A DNA stretch of 39,326 bases from JBCBKL01 sp038521825. GTDB taxonomy: Bacteria > Pseudomonadota > Alphaproteobacteria > Rhodobacterales > Rhodobacteraceae. The DNA is taken from NCBI GenBank assembly GCA_038521825.1, contig JBCBKL010000026.1, positions 1-39,326 on the forward strand, given 5' to 3'. The position numbers and the translations under genes are program-made. Position 1 is the stretch's first letter, and each line of letters opens with the position of its first letter. The notes below the pieces were generated by a model that did not search any database, was not told where the DNA came from, and saw nothing but the letters and a program-made list of their open reading frames with translations. Positions 31,321 through 39,027 of this stretch are shown in pieces.

Positions 31321-31791
31321 TCAGCGCAGGTGGGCGCGTAGCATCCAGGCGAATTTTTCGTGCGCGTGTCCGCGCGCGATGCACAGATCTTCCGTGAGCG
31401 TGTCGCCGTGCTCGGCTGCCAACGCGCCAGACGATTTGAGGGTTGCCGCAAGCGTTTCTTCGGCGTTCAAAAGTGCGGCAATCATATCAAAAGGCGTCGA
31501 CGTTCCTTGAGGTTCCGCGATGCTTGAGCGCTCAAGCATGCGTGCGAGATTACCATCGGCATGCCCGCCAAGGGCCTTGATCCTTTCGGCCAGATCGTCC
31601 TGCCCGGCAAAGTGATCCTCGTAAACTTCCTGAAACTGCCGATGCAGCGAGGCAAAGCTCATGCCTGTCACATTCCAATGGAAATTCTGCGCCATCATTG
31701 TCGCAACGGTCGTCTCGGCGAGGGTCGTGTTCAAAACGGCGCACATCTCTGGATGTCCGGCAATTCTCGGTTTTTCAGCGGTGAAAGTCAT
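31321..31791 (-). CDS. dps: Dps family DNA-protecting ferritin-like protein
   Basis: A 156-residue Dps/miniferritin. The ferroxidase segment MMAQNFHWNVTGMSFASLHR and EVYEDHFAGQDDLAERIKAL hold the His, Asp and Glu ligands (His in NFHWNV and LHRQF, Asp in YEDHF/GQDD, Glu in LAERI). The length and HGDTLTEDLCIARGHAHEKF closing helix fit. It would oxidise and store Fe(II) and shield DNA during oxidative stress. AGGGG lies 6 bp before the ATG. It is about 100 bp upstream of the regA-like gene on the same strand. Confidence 0.95.
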   Translation of the reverse strand: MTFTAEKPRIAGHPEMCAVLNTTLAETTVATMMAQNFHWNVTGMSFASLHRQFQEVYEDHFAGQDDLAERIKALGGHADGNLARMLERSSIAEPQGTSTPFDMIAALLNAEETLAATLKSSGALAAEHGDTLTEDLCIARGHAHEKFAWMLRAHLR

Positions 31792-31922
31792 TTCTGACCC
31801 CTTTTTTTTCATTCCTTAGGTTTACGTCCAAACTCACGCACCGGATGGCAGTCGCGACGTACCGTCGCGCTGCGCAGCGCCGGGTTAAACGTGTGATGTG
31901 GGGACTTCTGCGGTGGCGTCTA

Positions 31923-32078
31923 CTAAACCTTCAGAACCGCCACATGCACTTCTACAGTCTCCCCACCGATCTTTGCCTTGCCTTCACGGAAATGTGCTGG
32001 CGAGGATTTAGTCGGCGGCACTAATAATTTGGCCAGATGCAACCGCCGGACTGTGCGATCAATTCCCTGTAAACTGCA
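31923..32078 (-). pseudogene. protein fragment without start codon
   Basis: An open frame of 51 codons, bounded by TGA at 32079 and ending at TAG (31923-31925). It reads DRTVRRLHLAKLLVPPTKSS then HFREGKAKIGGETVEVHVAV and looks protein-like but has no usable start. I do not recognise the family. Probably the 3' stub of a lost gene between dps and the small membrane genes. The rest of 31792-32266 holds nothing I can support. Confidence 0.3.
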
Positions 32079-32266
32079 TCATGAGTGAGGATACGGCAGC
32101 ACTGCAAAACGATCACTCCACGACTAGGTTTCTCAATCGTAATTAAGTTCCAGTGCGTATTGAGATGGAGTGCCGGGCAGAGGACGATTTCGATTGAAAT
32201 TGGAAACGTCGGTCAGTTTTGGGCCTGCGCGCTCATGCGTCGGGAGTGCACGCTGAGCGTGATCTG

Positions 32267-32458
32267 TTAATCGGCTCCAGAGCACCTTTGATCTTTTGAC
32301 TGGCCACAAAGCCCGCCAGTGCCCGGGCGTGCACTCCTTGCAATAGCCGCACCAGCGACAACCGTCGCGCCAATCAGCGCGCCGTTGATGAAGGCTCCGA
32401 GGACGACCTGTTGTGCAAGACCAATCGTTTTCAGTTTGACGAAAGTAGAAAGTACCAT
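32267..32458 (-). CDS. small protein with one membrane segment, possibly frameshifted
   Basis: A 63-residue protein with an excellent ribosome-binding site (GGGGAG, 8 bp before the ATG at 32458). The N-terminal part LSTFVKLKTIGLAQQVVLGA and FINGALIGATVVAGAAI form one membrane-like segment. The last 25 residues in this frame (RSARPGTGG onward) look random. The next frame over the same bases reads ALAGFVASQKIKGALEP, more protein-like, ending at 32233. A one-base shift after about residue 38 is therefore likely. The function is unknown. Confidence 0.45.
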   Translation of the reverse strand: MVLSTFVKLKTIGLAQQVVLGAFINGALIGATVVAGAAIARSARPGTGGLCGQSKDQRCSGAD

Positions 32459-32651
32459 TTGGTAAACTCCCCTTTTTAGGTTTCCGCACATAAGCCAAAT
32501 AGATGGCAAGCCGTCGAAGACCAGACATTCCGAGCTAGGCTTTTCGAACTGGACAATCTGAAGGTTTGTCGAGCCAGTAAAGAAGACCTCTGAGGCGCCG
32601 TGCATTTTCACGATGGCGTGTGTTTCGTGTCCGGACCTCTGTTACAGCTCG

Positions 32652-32804
32652 TCATAAGCCGAGCAACCAAGATATTAAGACGGCTGTGATACTACCAATG
32701 ACAAATGGTAACGTGAGTGAAATGCTAACCCATGCGATCGCCCTTTTGCGAAATCGGCTGTCCTTGTCTTCTGACTTCTGCCCGTCCGTTTCGACCCGCT
32801 TCAT
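32652..32804 (-). CDS. small membrane protein (50 aa)
   Basis: A 50-codon gene with AGGTGA 5 bp before its ATG. It has a charged N-terminal half (MKRVETDGQKSEDKDSRFRK) and one hydrophobic stretch (ISLTLPFVIGSITAVLISWL). It begins 10 bp beyond the stop of the decayed NnrU-like copy, on the same strand. I do not recognise the family; charge pattern and ribosome-binding site support it as real. Confidence 0.5.
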   Translation of the reverse strand: MKRVETDGQKSEDKDSRFRKRAIAWVSISLTLPFVIGSITAVLISWLLGL

Positions 32805-32813
32805 TCGTGTCAC

Positions 32814-33245
32814 CTACGTGACCAATGGACGGGTGCGATCATCGTATTTTTGGTCATGGCGTGGGTTGATCCGAATGCTTTTGGGGGAGAATTCTGCCAA
32901 CACGCGACTGCACCGACCCGAAAGCAGCAGATGATGAGCCAGCGGGAATTGAAGAACCAGCGCTACGTTTGCGAGGATTGACCAAGGCGCTGGGAAATTG
33001 CCTAGGCTCTGGGACATTCCAAAGACTATCGTCAGCATAGCTGCCGCAAATGTCACCTGACAAATGACGCCAGCAAGGACAGCCAATGACATACGATTTG
33101 CCCCGGTAGAGGTGCGGACGATGCCAAAAGCAGGTGTCAGAAGACGTAGTGATGTCAGCTCATAAGAGTATTCCACCTCCCGGGAGGTAGCGACAAATCG
33201 TGCATAGTCGAGGCCCAGCCCCTGCGGCAAATGGGGCGTTTGCAA
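32814..33245 (-). pseudogene. decayed NnrU-like membrane protein, N-terminal part
   Basis: A 143-codon frame whose middle matches the N-terminal half of the NnrU-like protein at 29415-30227: VTFAAAMLTIVFGMSQSLGN then LANVALVLQFPLAHHLLLSG, against ILEMFFGMSRSLGS and NAFLILQFPLVHSLLLTG there. The C-terminal catalytic-looking half (RQPIYVAF to VPYAVP) is missing. After RVLAEF the frame degenerates, and a neighbouring frame keeps faint similarity (FGSTHAMTKNTMIA), which suggests a frameshift followed by deletion. It is divergent from the gene at 33290. Confidence 0.6.
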
Positions 33246-33289
33246 CGCATGTCTTCGCGCTATTTTCCAGCGTCAGTGAAGGGGTTACA

Positions 33290-33610
33290 ATGATTAATCG
33301 CAAACCGCGGACAGCTGATCCCGTGTCACGCTATGCTGTGATGACGAAAGAGACGATGCCCAATCTTGCACGCACGACGCATACGCACTGGCCCGTGCGC
33401 AATGATCATTGCTTTCAGCGCATTGTCTTGGACACAATATGCGGCGGCGTTTGGTACGATCATTTGCAACGTCCGGCTTACAAAAGCCTGACCCATGCGC
33501 AAGCAAAGGACGCGGCGGCTCTTTGCGACGATATAGTTGCAGGCAAGGCCGATTTGGCCGCCTTGAACACGCAGTCTCTTATCTGGCGCGGCAAACTGCG
33601 CCCTGTGTGA
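33290..33610 (+). CDS. conserved hypothetical protein (sometimes labelled acetyltransferase)
   Basis: A 106-residue protein starting at the ATG at 33290, preceded by AAGGGG. Notable stretches are RYAVMTKETMPNLARTTHTH, WPVRNDHCFQRIVLDTICGG, VWYDHLQRPAYKSLTHAQAK and a closing ALNTQSLIWRGKLRP. I have seen this family in roseobacters with an acetyltransferase label, but no acetyl-CoA motif is visible, so I treat the function as unknown. A small basic protein gene follows after 13 bp in the same operon. The position near a photolyase-like gene and Dps suggests a stress role. Confidence 0.7.
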   Translation: MINRKPRTADPVSRYAVMTKETMPNLARTTHTHWPVRNDHCFQRIVLDTICGGVWYDHLQRPAYKSLTHAQAKDAAALCDDIVAGKADLAALNTQSLIWRGKLRPV

Positions 33611-33623
33611 AATAGAGGATAAC

Positions 33624-33806
33624 ATGCCCAAACGCACATCTTTGCAGGCTGCCGCCAATGTCGAGGTTGCCGATGATATCGAAGAACTTGTGTCTGACAA
33701 ACGCGCAGGCTGGCGCGCGACCGCCGCGACAGGACGCAGGCGGCAACGACGTTATAAGAAACGACTGACGCAAGAATTACTGCGTCATCTGGAAGATGAA
33801 GAATAG
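33624..33806 (+). CDS. small basic conserved hypothetical protein (60 aa)
   Basis: A 60-residue, strongly basic protein: MPKRTSLQAAANVEVADDIE, then ELVSDKRAGWRATAATGRRR with the Arg/Lys-rich QRRYKKRLTQELLRHLEDEE. A ribosome-binding site GAGGAT precedes the ATG and the previous gene ends 13 bp upstream. Its 3' end overlaps the end of the Y-family polymerase pseudogene on the opposite strand by 30 bp. RNA or DNA binding would fit the composition but is not shown. Confidence 0.65.
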   Translation: MPKRTSLQAAANVEVADDIEELVSDKRAGWRATAATGRRRQRRYKKRLTQELLRHLEDEE

Positions 33807-35145
33807 GCCGACCGCCGCTAAAAACGTGCAGAAATGCGTGTCACTATCATCGCCCATGGCCCCTTCGAAATCTTCCGCCTCCGGGATGCAGCCAAACGCG
33901 ATCTTACCGCCAACGTACCCGCCCGGCACCGCGTGATGCACCCCCAGTGACAAGGCTTTGCCACCAAACCGTGCGCGCATTTGGTCCATCATATCGCTGA
34001 CTTTTTCCCACCGCGCACGATCATCCGCGTTGTCAGATAGCATATCAAACATATCCCCAGTGAGATCAGTTTCGCAATCCAGCCCGTGCAATATGACAGA
34101 GACGGCATGGGGGCTGAATTTGATATGCGCGCGCCTCAGCCAACCCTTGCGCCAACGTGCGGCCAAAGCTGCGGTCATCGCGCGATGGCGCAAACTGCCC
34201 TTCCCAATGCCACCGCTGCGCCTGTGCGCTTTTCGCGGGTGTTGACCACAAACGTTGACTACGAAGTAACAGCGACAGCTTTGACGCACGCAGGTTTGTA
34301 CGCCGCAGCCTGCGGGCGGCCCCTGCGAGCAATTGGCGGGCGCAGTCTTCTACTTTTTCAGGACTGCGCCAATCACGTGGTAGCACTCGGCTATGGCCAA
34401 ACATGCCTTTGCGGGTCGCGGTACGTGGGGCATGCATGCCACGTAGTTCCTGCAAAAACCGCTCAGCCTCGACATTTCCCCAGATTGCACGCGCTTGTTT
34501 TCGGCGCGAGGGCCCAAAGAGCGGGAAAGTCAGTGATCCCAGCTGCAGTCAACCGTGCGCGCATGCCGTCGCCGACTCCGGGCAACTTTTCCAGCTTCAG
34601 ATCGGCCAAGGCAGCAGGCAACATCGCCACGTCCAATACCAGCGTCCCATCAGGTTTGTGTCGCTCTACTGCGATCTTCGCCAACAGTTCTGTTGAGGCC
34701 ATGCCAATTGAACAGGTCAGCACAGGACTGAATTCTTGTAATAGGGCCGACTTGATCCGCGTCGCCACGGCCTGACATTGTCGCCCTTCGCTGGGCAGTA
34801 ATGCACAAACAACTTCGTCGATGGATCGCACGTGTTGAATGGGAACGACAGTTTCGACCACAGCAAGAATGCGTTTATGCAGCCGGACATAGACATCGGG
34901 ACGTGCCACCACAAAAATCAAATCGGGCACTAACTCCCTTGCTTCTCGTGCAGGCATATTGGTTTTCACGCCAAGTGCCTTTGCTTCACGACTGACCGCG
35001 ATACAGCCAGTATGGGCGGAATCAGGTGCGACGACCCCAATCGGTTTGCCCCCGTAGCGCCGGATTAAAATGCTGCTCGACAGAAGCAAAGAAGCTGTCA
35101 AAATCAAGGTATAGCCGTTCGGGAAGGCTGGCGTTGTCAGACATG
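33777..35145 (-). pseudogene. Y-family (DinB-like) DNA polymerase, multiple frameshifts
   Basis: The coding remains of a translesion polymerase of about 455 residues are spread over three frames. From the ATG at 35145 it reads LYLDFDSFFASVEQHFNPAL, the catalytic start with the DxDxFF-type metal site. A shift in a run of five G (35049-35053) moves to GKPIGVVAPDSAHTGCIAVS and on to KLEKLPGVGDGMRARLTAAG. A shift in a run of four A (34498-34501) leads to QARAIWGNVEAERFLQELRG and the HSRVLPRDWRSPEKV finger region. A third near 34130 in a GC repeat leads to AHIKFSPHAVSVILHGLDC. The order of all parts is that of DinB/ImuB-like proteins. With three independent shifts it is a pseudogene rather than a sequencing slip. 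Confidence 0.8.
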
Positions 35146-35293
35146 TCCGGCCTCCTGTCAGGCGTTTTCTTACCGTTCATCTGGTGGTCTAACATGAGAC
35201 GCGTAAATGCCCAGAAACTCCTGCGTTGCCCCAGGTCCGATTGCGGCTACTTACCGGAGCTGACATGCGCCGCCACCGAGGACTAAACCGGAT

Positions 35294-35686
35294 ATGACTC
35301 TGACCAGCACAATTGAACTGCGCGACATGCTTTTGCCAACGAAGATCGGCACATATGGCCCTGATGATCCTGTGCCAGATCATCACCTTCTTGATCTAAT
35401 ACTGTCCGTTGCCGCAACACAGGTCGTTATCCCGGGCGACGGCATGGCGCATGTTTTCGACTACGACCCGTTGATCGCGGAAATTCTAACGCTGGCCAAT
35501 ACCGGGCACCGCGAAACACAGGAATGGCTGATCAGCCAAATCGTGCATCTGTGCGCGCAGTACAGCGACATCCGGGCCGCCGATGTCTATCTGCGGAAAT
35601 CTCCGGTTCATCGGGACAGTGGCACGCTTGGTGTCCGGCTTACCATCAACACGGAAGACTTGGCAGACCTTCGAAACAGCCTATGA
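35294..35686 (+). CDS. FolB-like dihydroneopterin aldolase family protein
   Basis: A 130-residue protein with the T-fold pattern of FolB: IELRDMLLPTKIGTYGPDDP, LDLILSVAATQVV, HVFDYDPLIAEILTLANTGH and the C-terminal VYLRKSPVHRDSGTLGVRLT. FolB converts dihydroneopterin to hydroxymethyl-dihydropterin in folate synthesis. This copy is divergent from typical FolB: the acidic and Lys active-site residues are only partly obvious, so a related pterin role is possible. The ribosome-binding site is weak (GAGGA). It stands alone between the polymerase pseudogene and a HAD gene. Confidence 0.8.
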   Translation: MTLTSTIELRDMLLPTKIGTYGPDDPVPDHHLLDLILSVAATQVVIPGDGMAHVFDYDPLIAEILTLANTGHRETQEWLISQIVHLCAQYSDIRAADVYLRKSPVHRDSGTLGVRLTINTEDLADLRNSL

Positions 35687-35787
35687 CAGCTTGCGAAGGA
35701 TAGCTATTATACACCCTGACATTGTGTTTGTACCTGGGCCTTGCGACCCTCTATTCAGATCATAGAGACGACGTTTTAACCAGGCTA

Positions 35788-36447
35788 TCAGGCCAACAGC
35801 CTTGCCCAGTCAATGTCTGATCCCGAGGCGACGGTTGTATCCGCTGCTGTCAAATCGGTTTGCAGTGCAAAGGCCCCCGGCACACCAACCACGTGCGCGC
35901 CCGCGGTCTTGGCAGCCGCAACACCATCGACGTTATCTTCAATAACAATCGCGTTTTGTGCCTCAATCCCAAGGGATTCAAACGCATGAATGTAGGCGTC
36001 CGGCTGGGGTTTTTCGGCAAAACCAAGTCCACGATGTGTGACAACATCAAAATCTGGATGACCTTCTGCGGTCAGCTTTTTGGCGATAATCTGCACCGTC
36101 GCCTTCTCTGTCGTGGAGACAAATCCAGCTTTCATCCCATGTTCCTGAGCCGCCTTGAGACCAACGCCTACGTACGAAAGGGGTTTGATCCCGTCAGACT
36201 GTAGTTTCTCAAGAAACCAAGTCGTTTTCGTCGCGTGGATAGCCGCCGCATCGACCCGCTCGTTGCGTTTATCTGCAAAGGCACTGATGCGTTTGGCGCC
36301 ACCTGATATTTTCAACATTTCTTGGTACGTCGGCAGGTCCCAATGCCAGTCCAAGTCATGCTGCGCAAACGCGGCATGGAATGCATCATACTGCAGCCGC
36401 GACGTTTCAACGATCGTGCCAATCGAGCCAAAAAAGAGTGCCTTCAC
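35788..36447 (-). CDS. HAD-superfamily protein lacking the motif I nucleophile
   Basis: A 219-residue HAD-IA-type protein. Motif II lies near GFVSTTEKATV, motif III Lys in GLGFAEKPQPDAYIHAFESL, and motif IV acidic residues in AIVIEDNVDGVAAAKTAGAH. Motif I, normally DxDGT, reads FFGSIGTIVETS, so the catalytic Asp is replaced (Gly/Ser) and ordinary phosphatase chemistry is unlikely. The same change occurs in relatives I recall from roseobacters, so it may define a non-canonical subgroup. The GTG at 36447 begins the domain (VKALFFGSIG); upstream in-frame starts add an unlike sequence. Confidence 0.8.
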   Translation of the reverse strand: MKALFFGSIGTIVETSRLQYDAFHAAFAQHDLDWHWDLPTYQEMLKISGGAKRISAFADKRNERVDAAAIHATKTTWFLEKLQSDGIKPLSYVGVGLKAAQEHGMKAGFVSTTEKATVQIIAKKLTAEGHPDFDVVTHRGLGFAEKPQPDAYIHAFESLGIEAQNAIVIEDNVDGVAAAKTAGAHVVGVPGAFALQTDLTAADTTVASGSDIDWARLLA

Positions 36448-36694
36448 GAAGCTCGCGCCTTTTAAACTAACAGGAATTCGTTTCGATTTTAGAAGTGGAT
36501 CACAAGCAGTAAAATTCGACCCTCTCATCCAGAAATTTACATAAAGTCGCCAAATTGAAGGATGCGCAGAAAACAGTGATCCGTACGAACACGCTGGTTA
36601 ACCGATCAGTTACCTACCACATGAGACATGATTTCTTTTGTGAACACCATATGCTGACTGATCAGATCTGCCGTTCGGGCGTGGAGAGGCGGCA

Positions 36695-37918
36695 TCATTG
36701 GTCCATCGCTATCATTTGGTCCAGGATTCGCGGTATCTGTTTTTTGACTTTGAAAAACCCAGCGGTTGCATACGACCAAATTGCTTCGTCCCACGGGCGC
36801 CGGTGTTCACAGAACCTGATGCCACGTGCCATAAGGTGCGGTTCAGCTAGATTCAGCCAGTCGCGCACAGGCCCGTAGGTCACGAATGGCGTAACAATTT
36901 GCGTTGCCCCAGCCTTGGCCGCCCAGTCTGCCAAAATCGACGGTTCACCCGCTTTGAGATGCGTCATGTCTAAATGCGAACGCAACGCTGCATCGGCCAA
37001 TGCACCCGTCTCAAAGGCATAAACGTGCTCTGACACAGGACGCGGTGACCGCAAATGACTACATGACACTGTCGCCGCACCGCGCAGATCAAGGGCGGCA
37101 AACTCAAAGTCCTCGATCAGGCAGTCTTCGTCCGTGATCAAAAGCACGGTTGGCAAGTTGGGCAGTGCCGTGCGCACTTTGCGCAAGGGCAGCACCGTCG
37201 GGAGGCCATCTGGCTCTGATGCTTCCAATCCCTGCTCGACCTCTGCAAGCTCGCTATGTCCTGGGGTGAAACGACCATTGGTAAATGTATTAATGTTCTG
37301 CGCACGTGTGGGGTAGGGTTTGCCACGGGTATGTAGCCCCGCTGCCCAACGCCACCCCAGCGTGTTTGATGCAGCGTCCCCATCTAGCAAATGACGAAAG
37401 AAGAAATCAGCCCCAAGTCGCCAAGGCAGGCCGAGCGTAAAAATCCAGATTGAAGCAAACCACATGCGCGCATGGTTGTGCAGATATCCTGTCTCAACCA
37501 ATTCCTGCGCCCACGCGTCGAAACAATCCAAACCCGTTTGACCGGTCTCTGCCAATGCTATGTCTCGCCGCAAACGGCGATCGCGTTCGAGGGACAAGAG
37601 ATCTGTGTTTAACCCTTGGATATAGTTGTCCCAAACCTGCGGGCGCCGTTCCAGCCATCCTTTGTAGTAACCACGCCAGATCACTTCTTCGATGAACTTT
37701 CTGGCATTCTCGGCCCCGTGTGCATCTAGTGCCGCCGTCACCACCTCAGCTTCTGTGATCAGCCTCCGACAGATGTAGGGTGATAACATCGACACGGCTT
37801 TGTGCCGGCCCGGACCGTGATCATAATTGCGGCCATCCTCGTATCGGTGACCCATTGCGGGAACAAACGCCTGCATTGCGGCAAGGCCAGCAGCCCGTGA
37901 GGGCACCATTTCAGTCAT
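36695..37918 (-). CDS. cryptochrome/photolyase family protein with FAD domain first
   Basis: A 407-residue flavoprotein. The FAD-binding helical domain is at the N-terminus: HKAVSMLSPYICRRLITEAE, EEVIWRGYYKGWLERRP, then NHARMWFASIWIFTLGLPWR and the hallmark FRHLLDGDAASNTLGWRWAA with NINTFTNGRFTP. About residues 245-400 form an alpha/beta part (LPTVLLITDEDCLIEDFEFA to ATQIVTPFVTYGPVRDWL) that looks like the N-terminal antenna domain of ordinary photolyases. The order would then be permuted. It probably binds FAD and repairs UV lesions or senses light. Its stop side is free and it overlaps the glutathione peroxidase gene by 8 bp. Confidence 0.85.
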   Translation of the reverse strand: MTEMVPSRAAGLAAMQAFVPAMGHRYEDGRNYDHGPGRHKAVSMLSPYICRRLITEAEVVTAALDAHGAENARKFIEEVIWRGYYKGWLERRPQVWDNYIQGLNTDLLSLERDRRLRRDIALAETGQTGLDCFDAWAQELVETGYLHNHARMWFASIWIFTLGLPWRLGADFFFRHLLDGDAASNTLGWRWAAGLHTRGKPYPTRAQNINTFTNGRFTPGHSELAEVEQGLEASEPDGLPTVLPLRKVRTALPNLPTVLLITDEDCLIEDFEFAALDLRGAATVSCSHLRSPRPVSEHVYAFETGALADAALRSHLDMTHLKAGEPSILADWAAKAGATQIVTPFVTYGPVRDWLNLAEPHLMARGIRFCEHRRPWDEAIWSYATAGFFKVKKQIPRILDQMIAMDQ

Positions 37919-38438
37919 TGATCAGCATGCCGTCGATCAGCCGGGTAATCGCAGGCGATTGCGGTGGTGTGTTGGACCCAAAGGTCGCAACGACCGCACC
38001 ACTTTCATCAATGTGCACTTTGTTGAAGTTCCAACGGCGTGTGAAACCCGTTTCAGCTTTGAGCGACGCGTAGAACGGATGCGCATCTACCCCCTTCACG
38101 TGTGTGATCACCGTCATCGGCAAATCTAATCCATACATTAGTTCGCAAAAATCTTTGACCTCTGCGTCGGTTGCGAGTTCCTGATTGAAGTCATCAGATG
38201 GCACAGCCACAACGATAAGCCCTGGTGCGCGGCACGCATCGTAAAGGTCTTGAAGTCCGCGGTATTGTCGGGTGAAGGCGCATTGCGATGCTGCATTCAC
38301 AACAAGCACTGGCTGGCCAAGCCACTGGTCGATGGAAAGAGTGCCGCCATCAATCGAGTCAAACGGCGCGTCGGTTTCAAGCGCCACTGTTTGAGTTCCC
38401 GAGAAAATAAGTGCGCCTATAAGAAACCGCTTGATCAT
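37911..38438 (-). CDS. glutathione peroxidase-like protein, exported
   Basis: A 175-residue GPx-fold peroxidase. The N-terminus MIKRFLIGALIFSGTQTVAL looks like a signal peptide cleaved near residue 19, so the enzyme is probably periplasmic. The active site VLVVNAASQCAFTRQYRGLQ holds the peroxidatic Cys53 in place of selenocysteine, and RRWNFNKVHIDESGAVVATF holds the conserved Trp-Asn. It would reduce hydroperoxides, likely with thioredoxin-type donors. It is translated just before the photolyase-like gene with an 8-bp overlap, linking peroxide and light damage repair. Confidence 0.93.
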   Translation of the reverse strand: MIKRFLIGALIFSGTQTVALETDAPFDSIDGGTLSIDQWLGQPVLVVNAASQCAFTRQYRGLQDLYDACRAPGLIVVAVPSDDFNQELATDAEVKDFCELMYGLDLPMTVITHVKGVDAHPFYASLKAETGFTRRWNFNKVHIDESGAVVATFGSNTPPQSPAITRLIDGMLIND

Positions 38439-39027
38439 GAAGTCCGCCCTTGCGCGATTGTTGTTTGGGTCACCAAATTTTTAGAGCAATCAGTGATACC
38501 AGTGATGTCCTGTTTTGTCTTTTTCGCCGCGGTTTGCTCCTGATGTCCAAGGCGCGTGTAGTGCAGCTTTGATCCCTTTGTGCTTGCAGTGACAGCCGAA
38601 CCTCCAGGTCGATGTAAATCGATCTGACAAAAGCGCCTCTCAGTGTTTGTATTTTTTGTTTCTTAATATGTCTTCGGGCCTGGGTTGGATGCATTTAATG
38701 CGAAGCTGGGCGGCGGGGTTTCAAGACAGTGCGGCGTCGAAACTAGCCGAAACGACCACGCTGGAAACAAGCGACGGATCGTTGCCCATGTCGCCAAAGA
38801 AGGCTTCCCAGATCTGAGCGTTGTTCCATTGTGCGACGCCATGTGACTAAGAATTGAGGTTAAACGCCAAGGTTGCGGTGATTTGGGACATTGAGGAATG
38901 CATAGGTGCGCTAGCTCAAGTTCGGAAGAGGCCAGTGTTTGGTGGGATGCGTGCTGGTCTACATCGGTATCACCAACACTGTTGAGCTAATCAATGTATT
39001 CGCAGGCAACCTGCATAAAGGAACTTC
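38439..39027. other. intergenic region with one gene remnant
   Basis: Almost 590 bp without a complete gene. It should hold the promoters for the glutathione peroxidase/photolyase pair and for sufS. A minus-strand fragment at 38721-38846 is listed separately. Confidence 0.5.
38721..38846 (-). pseudogene. 3' remnant, perhaps of a polyol (mannitol-type) dehydrogenase
   Basis: An open frame of 41 codons without a start codon, bounded by TAG at 38847, ending in TGA. It reads QWNNAQIWEAFFGDMGNDPS then SVVVSASFDAALS. The FGD-x-x-x-DP pattern resembles the C-terminal end of mannitol-type dehydrogenases, but the match is from memory and weak. Confidence 0.25.

Noticed and set aside
32620..32934. 104-residue plus-strand frame
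   Set aside because: Composition is random-looking and it lies opposite the 50-residue gene with a ribosome-binding site and opposite the NnrU-like remnant.
35194..35286. 30-codon plus-strand frame before the folB-like gene, beginning MRRVNAQKLL
   Set aside because: Its start faintly recalls small Trp-rich proteins, but the similarity stops after ten residues; too weak to call even a remnant.
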